A stretch of DNA of 64,000 nt from Melastoma dodecandrum (GCA_029817715.1 JARUPY010000091.1:1502501-1566500); one strand, 5' to 3'; numbered from the stretch's first letter, positions 45,217-53,246 are shown. Notes: generated by a model from the sequence alone, not told the origin. Numbers and translations: made by a program.

Positions 45217-45387
45217 CCTTCTCCCGTCCCGACGGGAGAAGGTGGCCTCCGCGTCAGCGGAGGTCGGATGAGGGCGGTGCCGGAAAGGGTGCGATGCGGC
45301 CGGCCACCCGGGCGCCGCAACCAATGCCAGCCTCCCTCATCCGACCCGACTTCGTCGGGCCACCTTCTCCCGCCAAGCGGGAGAAGG
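45217..45387. repeat. Composite palindromic repeat, copy C
   Basis: Third tandem copy, exactly 180 bp from copy B. Right of it, GCGCCGACAAAGGTCCTTGT recurs with one change after copy F, so homology extends about 30 bp past the hairpin. Confidence 0.9.
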
Positions 45388-45425
45388 ATGCGCGGGCGCC
45401 GACAAAGGTCCTTGTAGAACAAGGC

Positions 45426-45485
45426 GGCGCAGCACGGCGGGCAAGGGCGGGACGCGGGTGTACAGGGGGGAAGCGGCGGGAGTGA
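45426..45485 (+). pseudogene. Fragment of the uvrB 3' end (short copy)
   Basis: About 60 bp nearly identical to the last codons of uvrB (44764-44822), including GGCGGGCAAGGGCGGGACGC and the AAGCGGCGGG end. An extra G in the G-run shifts the frame. It directly follows repeat copy C. Confidence 0.8.
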
Positions 45486-45560
45486 GTGCTACTCAGCTGC
45501 TCGCTGCTGCACGAAGAGAACGTTACGAGCGGTTATCCGTCTCCCATCGCCGTTGATGGT

Positions 45561-45917
45561 CTAGGTCGCCGGGCCGCCGCCGGCGAAAACCTCGCCGCTG
45601 CCCTCGACCTCGACCCGAGGCGAGTCCGGGTCGGTCGGGTCGCTCGGATAGCTCACGGTCACGCCGAGCCCAGCGCCTGCGCCGAGACGCGGCACCGTCT
45701 TTTCCCAGCCGAAGCCACCGTCGGCGCCGACCGGCGCTTTGCCGAAGAGCTGCGGCGCCAACACTTTGATCGCCACCTCGACCCCCGGCGGAAAGCCGGC
45801 ACCCTCGACGAAAATGGACGTCGTCGGGCTGTGAGGCGTGGCGTCGTTCGCGCCGCTGATGCTGACGGTCGCCGCCTGGACATCACCCATGGGAGCCCAC
45901 CTCGTAGTCGTTGCCAT
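45561..45917 (-). CDS. Hypothetical protein between uvrB-end copies
   Basis: A possible 118-residue protein starting MATTTRWAPMGDVQAATVSI. The composition (Gly, Pro, Val, Thr; TSIFVEGAGFPPGVEVAIKV) suggests a beta-sandwich or IPT-like domain such as those in phage or surface proteins. No signal peptide or named family is evident. It lies between two uvrB 3'-end fragments, so it may be cargo brought in by the event that duplicated them. Confidence 0.5.
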   Translation of the reverse strand: MATTTRWAPMGDVQAATVSISGANDATPHSPTTSIFVEGAGFPPGVEVAIKVLAPQLFGKAPVGADGGFGWEKTVPRLGAGAGLGVTVSYPSDPTDPDSPRVEVEGSGEVFAGGGPAT

Positions 45918-46028
45918 GACACAACTGTCGTATCGCGGACACGTATTGCCCGTAACTAGACTCCCGTCTTGTTGGAACGTCTCGTCAGACGACTTGAGTG
46001 TCAAAGCCAAGCCGATCCCGCCGGCGGC

Positions 46029-46321
46029 TCGCACTCTGCGACGAGGTCAAGCGCCTGCAGGGCGTCGAACTGGCCATGGGCGGCGACCGGATGGCGACGG
46101 AGGTCGAGGGTCAAGCCGGCGGCTACGCCGGCGAGCGCAAGTACGGCCGCGAAGCCAACGTGCCCGCCAACTGTCCGCAAGAGCCGACGGACGACGAGAT
46201 GGGCCCGCACAATTTCGGCGGCGGCGAAGCCGGGCCGCGGCGCGGGGCGCCCGCGCTCGCCGGGCGCAGCACGGCGGGCAAGGGCGGGACGCGGGTGTAT
46301 AAGGGGAAGCGGCGGGGGTAA
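46029..46321 (+). pseudogene. Fragment of the uvrB 3' end (long copy)
   Basis: About 293 bp match uvrB 44529-44822 in the same frame, from DEVKRLQ to VYKGKRRG and stop. The first ~160 bp differ at many positions, but the last ~130 bp (from GACGACGAGATGGGCCCGCA) differ by only two bases before the changed stop codon. The UVR motif is lost. It ends 29 bp before the CBASS operon. Confidence 0.85.
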
Positions 46322-46349
46322 GTGAGTTCGGTTCGAAGATGGTGGTGCG

Positions 46350-47333
46350 ATGACTTTTCAAATTTTATGTTTGTCTGGAGGAGGCTTTCTAGGCCTGTAC
46401 ACAGCAAGTGTTATTGCTGGCATAGAAGAGAGCATTGGTGAACCAATCGCTCGTCACTTCGATCTCATTGCCGGCACTTCCGTCGGCGGCATTATCGCAC
46501 TTGGCCTAGCCGCTGAGGTTCCTGCAATCGAAATCAAAAAGGCATTTATCAAAGATGGCCCGGAGATATTTTCATCACGCCCTCCACCGTCGGGATTTTT
46601 TGCCCAAACGGCGACCCTGCTACAATATGTAAAACGATCGAAGTACCCTTCCGCCAAGCTAGGTGGTTTGATTTGCAATATCATTGGCAATGAAAAGACG
46701 ATAGGGGATCTGCAACATCGAGTATTGATTCCGTCCGTAAACATCAGCAAAGGAATGCCGCAGGTATTTAAGACCGCACACCATAAGACTTTTGTTCGAG
46801 ACTGGCGGCTCTCCGTTGTCGACGTCGCACTTGCAACATCGGCAGCCCCCACATTCTTCCCCCTGCATCGAATTGGGGGCGAATTGTTTGCGGACGGCGG
46901 CCTTTACGCTAATTCGCCCGATCACCTCGCACTACATGAGGCTGAACATTTCCTCGAAGTGCCAGTCGCTCAAATTTCCATGCTTAGCATTGGAACTACA
47001 TCTTCTAGCTTCTCTTTTTCTAATTCGCTAGGCGTGGATCTTGGCTGGATGGATTGGATGGAAAGGCAACGACTTTCGACGGTCATGATAGCAACGCAGC
47101 AAATAAATGCTGAGTACATGATGAGACATCGACTTGGCGAAAGATATTTACGCATCGACCGGGCACAATCCTGTGATCAGGAACGGTCCTTGGCGTTGGA
47201 TGTCGCGTCAGAAGGCGCTATTTTAGATCTTCAGGCGCTGGGAGAAGCTTCTCTGAGGGAGCACCTCGGCAGATTGACCCTGCCCGCAATGCTAGAGCAT
47301 GTTGCGTCAAAAGCTGTCTTTTTTCACAAATAA
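46350..47333 (+). CDS. capV: CBASS effector CapV-like patatin phospholipase
   Basis: A 327-residue patatin-family protein. The oxyanion segment SGGG is at 9-12, the nucleophile elbow GTSVG at 42-46 (S44), and the catalytic Asp in DGG at 182-184, so the Ser-Asp dyad is complete. In CBASS systems CapV is activated by a cyclic dinucleotide and hydrolyses membrane phospholipids, killing the infected cell before phage release. The CD-NTase gene follows after 10 bp. Base composition is much AT-richer than core genes nearby, indicating acquisition. The start is preceded by GAAGATGGTGG. Confidence 0.85.
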   Translation: MTFQILCLSGGGFLGLYTASVIAGIEESIGEPIARHFDLIAGTSVGGIIALGLAAEVPAIEIKKAFIKDGPEIFSSRPPPSGFFAQTATLLQYVKRSKYPSAKLGGLICNIIGNEKTIGDLQHRVLIPSVNISKGMPQVFKTAHHKTFVRDWRLSVVDVALATSAAPTFFPLHRIGGELFADGGLYANSPDHLALHEAEHFLEVPVAQISMLSIGTTSSSFSFSNSLGVDLGWMDWMERQRLSTVMIATQQINAEYMMRHRLGERYLRIDRAQSCDQERSLALDVASEGAILDLQALGEASLREHLGRLTLPAMLEHVASKAVFFHK

Positions 47334-47343
47334 GGTAGATACA

Positions 47344-48510
47344 ATGGGGATAGCAGGAAGCTTATTTTTCTCAGCGGCTCAAAACGAGAATTCCCTCTCG
47401 TGGCGTATAAAGCCCAACGATGAACAAAGAGAAAGACAAATGGAGCGGTGGAACGATCTTAAGGATCACTTGATTGAAGATCTAGCTGAACGCTCTGGCC
47501 TTCCTATTTACTCTTGGCTACAGGGTTCGTACAAATTTTCGACCCAAATTCGCCCTGCACGCAAAGGATTAGAATTTGATATAGATCTCGGAATTTATTT
47601 TCGTTGGTCCGGCTTTCCGAATGATGGCCTATTTGGTCCGCTAGAACTCAAATCGTTCGTACAAAAAAGCTGTGCCGATTACGTTGCTCTAGAAACTAAT
47701 GACGCGGCCTCTGTTGCCGACCCTATGGCTCGATGCTGTCGTGTTCATTTTGACGAAGATTTTCACATTGACGTACCTTGCTACCACATAGATTTAAGCC
47801 GTGACGCGCGTTCTCTTGCGACCGAAAAGGACGAATGGGAAGACAGCGATCCCAAGGCAATATATGAGTGTTGGAAAAACGTAACCGCAACATTAGATCG
47901 AACTAAAGTTCGCCGTGTTGTTAGATACATTAAAATGTGGTCCGCCCTTACCTTTGCTAATGAAGGTTTTTCTCCGTCTTCGATACTGATCACCGTACTG
48001 ACAGCAGAGGCGGTAGAGGATATCGGGGTTATTGATAGCACCGACGATGACGATCTTTTGTATTCGATCCTTTCAGTCATTTACGATCGCTTAGCTGGCT
48101 CTTACAGGGTCGGGAACCCTGCCAACAGGGTCGAGAACCTGAATAGGATGTCTGCAGAGGAGAACGTAATTTTTCTTGAACATCTGCAAAGGTTTATTTC
48201 GGTTTGCCGACGCGCGCTTGATGCAACCAGCAAAAGTGCCAGCGCGGAGATATGGGCTGAGGTGTTCGAGTATTTTTTTCCAATACCAGAAGAAGATACA
48301 GTCACGCGAATAGCAGGAAGCCATGAATTAGCTGTTATTAGTTTCGATCCTCAGATTAAAGTAAGAGCAAAAGTTGGAAATAAAATCCTTGAAGGGACAA
48401 ATAAAATAGGTCCTTTACCTAAAAATTGCGATATTGAATTTGAGTTAATAAACAAAGATGCCCTTCCGCTAGGCGCTAAAGTGCGATGGACGGTTCGCAA
48501 TTCTGGATAA
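47344..48510 (+). CDS. CBASS cyclic-oligonucleotide synthase (CD-NTase), DncV-like
   Basis: A 388-residue nucleotidyltransferase. The helix-capping GS is at 61-62 (WLQGSYKFST), the metal ligands at D79 and D81 (EFDIDLGIYF), and a third carboxylate at D143 (FHIDVPCYHI), so the active site looks complete. The C-terminal 70 residues (VISFDPQIKVRAKVGNKILE to the end) resemble the AGS-C sensor domain found on some CD-NTases. It would sense phage infection and make the second messenger that activates CapV. The product nucleotide cannot be read from sequence. No cap2/cap3 (E1/E2, JAB) or HORMA/TRIP13 genes are adjacent, so this is a minimal two-gene (type I) layout. Confidence 0.85.
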   Translation: MGIAGSLFFSAAQNENSLSWRIKPNDEQRERQMERWNDLKDHLIEDLAERSGLPIYSWLQGSYKFSTQIRPARKGLEFDIDLGIYFRWSGFPNDGLFGPLELKSFVQKSCADYVALETNDAASVADPMARCCRVHFDEDFHIDVPCYHIDLSRDARSLATEKDEWEDSDPKAIYECWKNVTATLDRTKVRRVVRYIKMWSALTFANEGFSPSSILITVLTAEAVEDIGVIDSTDDDDLLYSILSVIYDRLAGSYRVGNPANRVENLNRMSAEENVIFLEHLQRFISVCRRALDATSKSASAEIWAEVFEYFFPIPEEDTVTRIAGSHELAVISFDPQIKVRAKVGNKILEGTNKIGPLPKNCDIEFELINKDALPLGAKVRWTVRNSG

Positions 48511-48786
48511 GAAGCTGAGGATAGAAACGATCTAGGTCACGTGAAGGACGAGGGATTCAGTGCAGTCGAGAGTTCCGCATACAGAGGCCGTCATTTCATG
48601 GATGTCTCCGTCACATTGGGAGAGAGTTTGATTGGGCGAAAACGCGTGCCGGTTGACGTGACGGGCTTGGGCGTACCAAGCCGGAATTCGCCTCGGCCGA
48701 CATGGACCAAGCTTCGCTGACCGTTGAGTTGCTATACAGCCAGTGAAGTAGCATCTCATCCATGAGTTCTTCGACGCGACGCTGAG

Positions 48787-48904
48787 CGCGCGATGGGTGG
48801 CGCGAGCGGTGGTTCGCCGATAATGGTTGGTGTGTCGTGCGCGGGTACCCTGGTGATCGCCGGCGGTGATCAAGCTTGCGTTCCAGGAAAGACTGAAGCC
48901 CTGA
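48787..48904 (+). pseudogene. Remnant of a DUF559 nuclease gene (3' end)
   Basis: Similar to 50854-50990 of the intact DUF559 gene: TGGCGCGAGCGGTGGTTCGC, then TGGTGATCGCCGGCGG and ATCAAGCTTGCGTT are recognisable, with a deletion of about 19 bp and no open frame. A degenerate composite repeat follows, mirroring the order at the intact gene. Confidence 0.7.
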
Positions 48905-48910
48905 CGTGCG

Positions 48911-48970
48911 CTCCCCTCTTCCGTGGCCACGGGCGAAGTCGCCTCCGCGTTAGCGGTAGTCGGATGAAGC
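48911..48970. repeat. Degenerate half of the composite palindromic repeat
   Basis: CTCCCCTCTTCCGTGGCCAC, then GCCTCCGCGTTAGCGG and GTCGGATGAAG correspond to the left arm of the repeats A-F with many changes. The right arm is missing. Confidence 0.65.
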
Positions 48971-49068
48971 CGATGCCAGAGAAATTTAAAAGGTGCGGTT
49001 GCTGCGCCCCGGTGTCCGCCACCCGCCCGACCCAACCGCCGACACGCCGCCCCAACCGGCGCCGCGCC

Positions 49069-49476
49069 CTACGCCGACAGCTCGGCGTCCATCTTGCCCG
49101 GCTTCGGCGGGTCGCCGATCAGCTCGCGGAGGGTTTCGCCGGTGCGCGCGAGGTGCTCGCCGATGCGGGCCATCATGTGGTGCAGCACGACGAACGAGGC
49201 GGGCAGCGCCTTGGTCGTGTTGGCGCCGGCCCAGTCCCAGCCGGCATCCGTGAGGCTCAGCCACAGCACGTTCTGCTCGCGGGTCAGCGTCTCGACGAAC
49301 CCGGCGGTCTGCAGCGCCTCGCGATCGGCCGCGTCCAGCGGCACGCCGAGGTCGTTCTGCGGCGCGAAGCCGTGGCGGGCGACGAGCGCGAACAGGATCA
49401 GCGTCTGCTCCGGGCTGACCACGCCGTCGCTGGCCTCGGCGATCTTGGCGAGCTCGTTCGCCGCTTGTCCCGTCAT
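49069..49476 (-). CDS. Hypothetical protein, possible winged helix
   Basis: A 135-residue mainly helical protein (MTGQAANELAKIAEASDGVV). Residues about 20-85 could form a winged helix (EQTLILFALVARHGFAPQND, TLTREQNVLWLSLTDAGWDW), but no named family was recognised. The ATG at 49476 follows GGAGAGACGACAG, which decides it over a longer start. It sits alone between a decayed region and repeat copy D. Confidence 0.65.
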   Translation of the reverse strand: MTGQAANELAKIAEASDGVVSPEQTLILFALVARHGFAPQNDLGVPLDAADREALQTAGFVETLTREQNVLWLSLTDAGWDWAGANTTKALPASFVVLHHMMARIGEHLARTGETLRELIGDPPKPGKMDAELSA

Positions 49477-49575
49477 CTGTCGTCTCTCCGGTTGTCGTCT
49501 CGGCATGAGCCGATGCGACAGCGCAACCGGCAGCGGGCGGCTTCGTTGCGCGGCTCATCGACCTTGACGCGCGCC

Positions 49576-49746
49576 CCTTCTCCCGTCCTGACGGGAGAAG
49601 GTGGCCTCCGCGTCAGCGGAGGTCGGATGAGGGCGGTGCCGGAGAGGGTGCGGATGCGTCCGGTTGCCCGGCTGCCAGCCTCACGCCAACCTCCCTCATC
49701 CGACCCGACTTCGTCGGACCACCTTCTCCCGCCTCGCGGGAGAAGG
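49576..49746. repeat. Composite palindromic repeat, copy D
   Basis: Full 171-bp copy with both arms. The flank GAGCGCGCGGAGGCGTT on its right also follows copy E, so D and E share an extended border. Confidence 0.9.
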
Positions 49747-49860
49747 AGCGCGCGGAGGCGTTAGCGCCCCTTCCCGCTTCACGCGCATTTCACCATGTCT
49801 GCAACCCGAAATCTCAACCCTTTGCGGCCAAGCTTACTCCATTGCCAGGGGAGGCACCTC

Positions 49861-50418
49861 ATGTTCGAGACGGTCTTTTCACTCCAGGGGCGGCTGAAGC
49901 GGCTGCCGTATTTTTTCGGCACGATGGCGCTGGGCCTCGCGTTCGGCGCCGGGCTCGCGGCGATCTTGGTCGGCGGCGCGATCGCGGCGACGGGGCACAG
50001 TTGGGGCGCGCTGGCCGGCTGGGTCGTCTGCCTTCTGCCGCTCGTCGGCGTCCTGCTCTGGTGCAGCCTGTCGCTGCACGTCCGCCGCATCCGCGACATC
50101 GGCTGGGACCCGACCCTCGTCATCGCCGTCTGGCTGATCTTCAAGGTCGTGGACAGGCTGATCCTCGCCCCGCTCCTGCCGATGCTCACCGCGGGCATGC
50201 ACGGCAACGGCACCGTGATCGGCGTCGTGGTGCAGCTCGCCCTGTCGCTCGCCCTCCTGTTCTGGCCGAGCCACGATCAGGCGCAGGACGACGAGCGCTT
50301 TCTCCACGCCGGCCCGCCGCGCTTCCCGGAGCCCGCACGCCCCGCCGTGCCGGCGCAAGTGCAGCGCCTGCCGCACCGCGTCGGCAGCGACGGCCGCGTC
50401 GTGTTCGGCCGGCGGTAG
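49861..50418 (+). CDS. DUF805 family membrane protein
   Basis: A 185-residue protein. It starts MFETVFSLQGRLKRLPYFFG, the typical DUF805 opening, followed by four hydrophobic helices with LSLHVRRIRDIGWDPTLV between helices 2 and 3. The C-terminal tail (about 140-185) is hydrophilic and Pro/Arg-rich. AGGGGAGGCACCTC precedes the ATG. It lies between repeat copies D and E. Function unknown; the family is often near stress or phage-related genes. Confidence 0.88.
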   Translation: MFETVFSLQGRLKRLPYFFGTMALGLAFGAGLAAILVGGAIAATGHSWGALAGWVVCLLPLVGVLLWCSLSLHVRRIRDIGWDPTLVIAVWLIFKVVDRLILAPLLPMLTAGMHGNGTVIGVVVQLALSLALLFWPSHDQAQDDERFLHAGPPRFPEPARPAVPAQVQRLPHRVGSDGRVVFGRR

Positions 50419-50438
50419 GCGCGGCGGTGACGCGCGCC

Positions 50439-50605
50439 CCTTCTCCCGTCCCGACGGGAGACGGTGGCCTCCGCGTTAGTTGAGGTCGGATGAGGGCGGT
50501 GCCGGAGAAGGTGCGATGCGGGTTGCCCGGCGTCGGGGCCAATGCCAATCGCCCTCATCCGACCCGACTTCGTCGGGCCACCTTCTCCCGCGGAGCGGGA
50601 GAAGG
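50439..50605. repeat. Composite palindromic repeat, copy E
   Basis: 167-bp copy starting 20 bp after the DUF805 stop codon. Its right flank runs straight into the DUF559 start codon region (ATG at 50625). Confidence 0.9.
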
Positions 50606-50624
50606 AGCGCGCGGAGGCATTGAG

Positions 50625-50990
50625 ATGCCGCCCAGGACTTCGGACCACCAGCTGACACGGGCGCGCCGGATGCGCCGGGATCAAACCAATGCGGAGGAGA
50701 TCCTTTGGCGGTCGCTGCGCAACCGGCAGCTCGGGGTCAAATTCAGGCGGCAGATGCCGGTAGGCGCGTTCATCGCGGATTTCGCCTGCGTCGAGGCGCA
50801 GGTGGTCGTCGAGGTGGACGGTCCGTCGCACGAGAGTGAAGGCGGCGTGCGGCGCGATGCGTGGCGCGACCGATGGTTTGCCGACAACGGCTGGTGCGTG
50901 GTTCGCGTGCCGAACGTCCTGGTGATCGCCGGCGGCGACCTCGCGCTTGCACCGATCAAGCTTGCGTTGCAGGAGCGGTTGAAGCGCTGA
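50625..50990 (+). CDS. DUF559 (Vsr/MTH-like) nuclease-fold protein
   Basis: A 121-residue protein of the DUF559 family, a small PD-(D/E)xK/Vsr-like fold. Motifs: NAEEILWRSLRNRQLG (23-38), VGAFIADFACVEAQVVVEVD (46-65) with D52, E63 and D65 as likely metal ligands, and a Trp-rich helix DAWRDRWFADNGW. The activity of the family is not well established. The gene sits exactly between full repeats E and F (20 bp and 5 bp away), and a dead copy also lies beside a repeat, so gene and repeat seem linked. Confidence 0.85.
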   Translation: MPPRTSDHQLTRARRMRRDQTNAEEILWRSLRNRQLGVKFRRQMPVGAFIADFACVEAQVVVEVDGPSHESEGGVRRDAWRDRWFADNGWCVVRVPNVLVIAGGDLALAPIKLALQERLKR

Positions 50991-50995
50991 CGCGC

Positions 50996-51167
50996 CCTTC
51001 TCCCGTCCCGACGGGAGAAGGTGGCCTCCGCGTCAGCGGAGGTCGGATGAGGGCGTGGCCGGAGAAGGTGCGATGCGGCGGGTTGCCCGGGCGCTGAAGC
51101 CAATGCCGACCGCCCTCATCCGACCCGACTTCGTCGGGCCACCTTCTCCCGCCATTGCGGGAGAAGG
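50996..51167. repeat. Composite palindromic repeat, copy F
   Basis: 172-bp copy beginning 5 bp after the DUF559 stop codon. Its right flank (GCGCCGACAGAGGTCCTTGT) is shared with copy C. Confidence 0.9.
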
Positions 51168-51408
51168 AGCGCGCGGGCGCCGACAGAGGTCCTTGTCGGA
51201 GACGGCGAGCGCCGACTTTGGCCCCATGCGAAGACGGCGGTCGCCGACAATGGCCCGGCACGATGTCGGCGCTCGCCCACATGGCCCGCGATCGCACCCC
51301 AAACATTCCCGCATGAGACGAACGCCCCGCCTTGTTCGCGTCTGCGAAAGGCCTAGCTTAGGCGCGACGGCCCGGCGCCTCGCCCGGCCGCGGTTCCAGA
51401 GGTGGCTC

Positions 51409-51759
51409 ATGGGTCTGTTCGATATGGCGAAGGGCGCGCTCGGCAGCGTGCTCGGCTCGGTCTCGCCGGAGACGGTGGCCGGCGCGGTGAACCAGGTCTA
51501 CCCCGGCGGCCTCAACGGCCTGCTGCAGAAGGCGCAGGAGTCCGGCTACGGCTCGCAGGTGTCCTCGTGGCTCGGCCACGGGCCGAACGAACCGATCACC
51601 GCCGACGACGTGCACAACATCCTCGGCAGCTCCTACGTGCAGCAGCTCGAGCAGCATTTCGGCCTGCCGGAAGGCCAGATCGCCGACGTGCTCGCCAAGG
51701 CGCTGCCCGCCGCCGTCGACCAGCAGAGCCCCAACGGCCAGCTGCAGGACCCGCAATAA
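51409..51759 (+). CDS. YidB/DUF937 family protein
   Basis: A 116-residue protein beginning MGLFDMAKGALGSVLG, with a central Gly/Ser-rich region and the family motif VSSWLGHGPNEPITADDVHN, then LGSSYVQQLEQHFGLPEGQI. This is the YidB-like group; function unknown. AGAGGTGG precedes the ATG. A bidirectional terminator follows. Confidence 0.88.
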   Translation: MGLFDMAKGALGSVLGSVSPETVAGAVNQVYPGGLNGLLQKAQESGYGSQVSSWLGHGPNEPITADDVHNILGSSYVQQLEQHFGLPEGQIADVLAKALPAAVDQQSPNGQLQDPQ

Positions 51760-51775
51760 TTACGCGAACGCAAAA

Positions 51776-51800
51776 CGGCGGCGGGAGTGTCCCGCCGCCG
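51776..51800. terminator. Bidirectional terminator between YidB-like and NlpD-like genes
   Basis: An 11-bp perfect stem (CGGCGGCGGGA / TCCCGCCGCCG), loop GTG, with AAAA on the left and TTTT on the right. Confidence 0.88.
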
Positions 51801-51858
51801 CTTTTACCGTCCCCACCGCTCGTGTCTCGCGGGTGGCGGGGAGGATGCCGCCGCCGGC

Positions 51859-53211
51859 TCAGAGCCCGGCGAGGTAACGGGTCGGGTCGACGGGGGTCGA
51901 CCCCTTGCGCAGCTCGAAGTGCAGCTGCGGCGAGGCGACGTTGCCGCTCTGGCCGGACATGGCGATCGTCTGGCCGCGCTTCACCTGCTCGCCGCGCTTC
52001 ACGTCGAGGCTGCCGTTGTTGGCGTAGGCCGAGACGAAGCCGTTCGGGTGGCGGATCAGCACGAGATTGCCGAAGCCCTTGATCTCGCTGCCGGCGTAGG
52101 CGACCACGCCGCTCTCCGCCGCCTTGACCGGCGTGCCGTCCGGCACGGCGATGTTGATGCCGTCGTTGCCGCCCGACTTGAAGCCGCCGATGATGCGGCC
52201 GTGCGCCGGCCAGCGGAACTCGGGGCCGCCGGAGGCGACCTTCTCCTCGGCCGGCGGCAGGCTGGCCGTCGGCGTCGGGTCGGCCTGCGACTTGCGCGGC
52301 GCCACCGCCGGCATCTCGCGGACGGGCTTCTCCTCGATCTCGGCCGTCGCCACCTTGGTGCGCCGCGTCTCGACCTTCTCCTCGGCCTTGGCCTGCTGGC
52401 GGGCCGCCTTGCGCTCGGCCTTGCTCGGCTCGCGCTCGGCCTTCTCCTCGCGCTCCAGCTTGCGGGCGGCGCGCTTGTCCTCGGCCTTGGTCTTCGGGTC
52501 GGCCTCGCCCATGCGGGCGGGCGCCGGGCCCTTCTTCCAGTGCATCACCTCGTCGTCATGGCGGGCCTTGCGCGGCTCGTCGCGCTCGGCGACCTCCTCG
52601 CGGCGGACCTTCTCGACCTTGCGGTCGGCGGTCTTGCTCAGGTGCTCCTTGGCAAGGCGCTCGCGGCCGTGCGGGACGTTCTCGGCGACGTGCGAGCCTC
52701 CTGCCTGGTAGATCGGGATCACCAGGCGGGTGCCGGGGCGGACGTCGGCCGCGGCGCGGAAGCCGTTGGCGTGCAGCAGCGCGTCGGTCGGCACGTTGTA
52801 GCGGTTGGCGAGGATCGCGGCGCTCTCGCCGTCGGCGGCGGTCACCGACATGCCGCCCTGCGAGGTCCACGAGCCGTGGCCGGCCGGCGCGGCGAACTCG
52901 GGCTTGGGCGGCGCGTAGCTGCGCGGCGCCTCGTAGCTGGCGACGCGGCTCGGCGCCGGCGCGGCGAGCGGACGCGCGGTGATCGCGGTGCGCGACTTGT
53001 AGGGCGGCGGCGCCATGTCGTCGGCGGCGACGCGCGGCTCCAGGCTGCCGGTCGGCGCCGGATCGGTCGAGGCGGTCTTGAACGGGTTGCCGAGCGGGTC
53101 GCCGGCGAAGCGGGCGGTGTCGGCGCAGCCGGCCAGGAGGGCCGCCGTCACGCCGGCGAAAGCAAAACGCGCGACGAGGCGCACGCCGTAAGGAGCAACT
53201 GCTTTACACAT
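51859..53211 (-). CDS. LysM and degenerate LytM (M23) lipoprotein, NlpD/EnvC-like
   Basis: A 450-residue envelope protein. A lipoprotein signal ends in LLAGC. A LysM-like domain spans about 122-168 (VTAADGESAAILANRYNVPT). A long charged coiled region follows (about 185-300, rich in Lys/Glu/Arg). The C-terminal M23/LytM domain is about 335-450 (GGNDGINIAVPDGTPVKAAE). The zinc-binding histidine and aspartate of active LytM enzymes are replaced (NDGINI; QLHFE), so it is probably an amidase activator in cell separation, not a hydrolase. Start 53211 is chosen for the compact signal; 53247 is an alternative. A cluster of TTAA half-sites lies upstream. Confidence 0.9.
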   Translation of the reverse strand: MCKAVAPYGVRLVARFAFAGVTAALLAGCADTARFAGDPLGNPFKTASTDPAPTGSLEPRVAADDMAPPPYKSRTAITARPLAAPAPSRVASYEAPRSYAPPKPEFAAPAGHGSWTSQGGMSVTAADGESAAILANRYNVPTDALLHANGFRAAADVRPGTRLVIPIYQAGGSHVAENVPHGRERLAKEHLSKTADRKVEKVRREEVAERDEPRKARHDDEVMHWKKGPAPARMGEADPKTKAEDKRAARKLEREEKAEREPSKAERKAARQQAKAEEKVETRRTKVATAEIEEKPVREMPAVAPRKSQADPTPTASLPPAEEKVASGGPEFRWPAHGRIIGGFKSGGNDGINIAVPDGTPVKAAESGVVAYAGSEIKGFGNLVLIRHPNGFVSAYANNGSLDVKRGEQVKRGQTIAMSGQSGNVASPQLHFELRKGSTPVDPTRYLAGL

Positions 53212-53246
53212 GACGCAACCTGTCAACGCGGGGGTTCGTGTCGCCA

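Larger units (their letters stand above)
48511..49068. other. Decayed region after CBASS
   Basis: About 560 bp with no intact gene. The first 270 bp show nothing recognisable. The rest holds a DUF559 gene remnant and a degenerate repeat, both annotated separately. Confidence 0.6.

Noticed and set aside
44855..45387. Tandem repeats after uvrB considered as a CRISPR array
   Set aside because: The unit is ~171 bp with internal hairpins and no unique spacers; there are no cas genes.
41928..45422. Open frame of over 1,100 codons on the minus strand opposite uvrB
   Set aside because: It is an antisense shadow of high-GC uvrB codons and runs into the repeat array; the sequence is Arg/Gly/His-rich without any domain.
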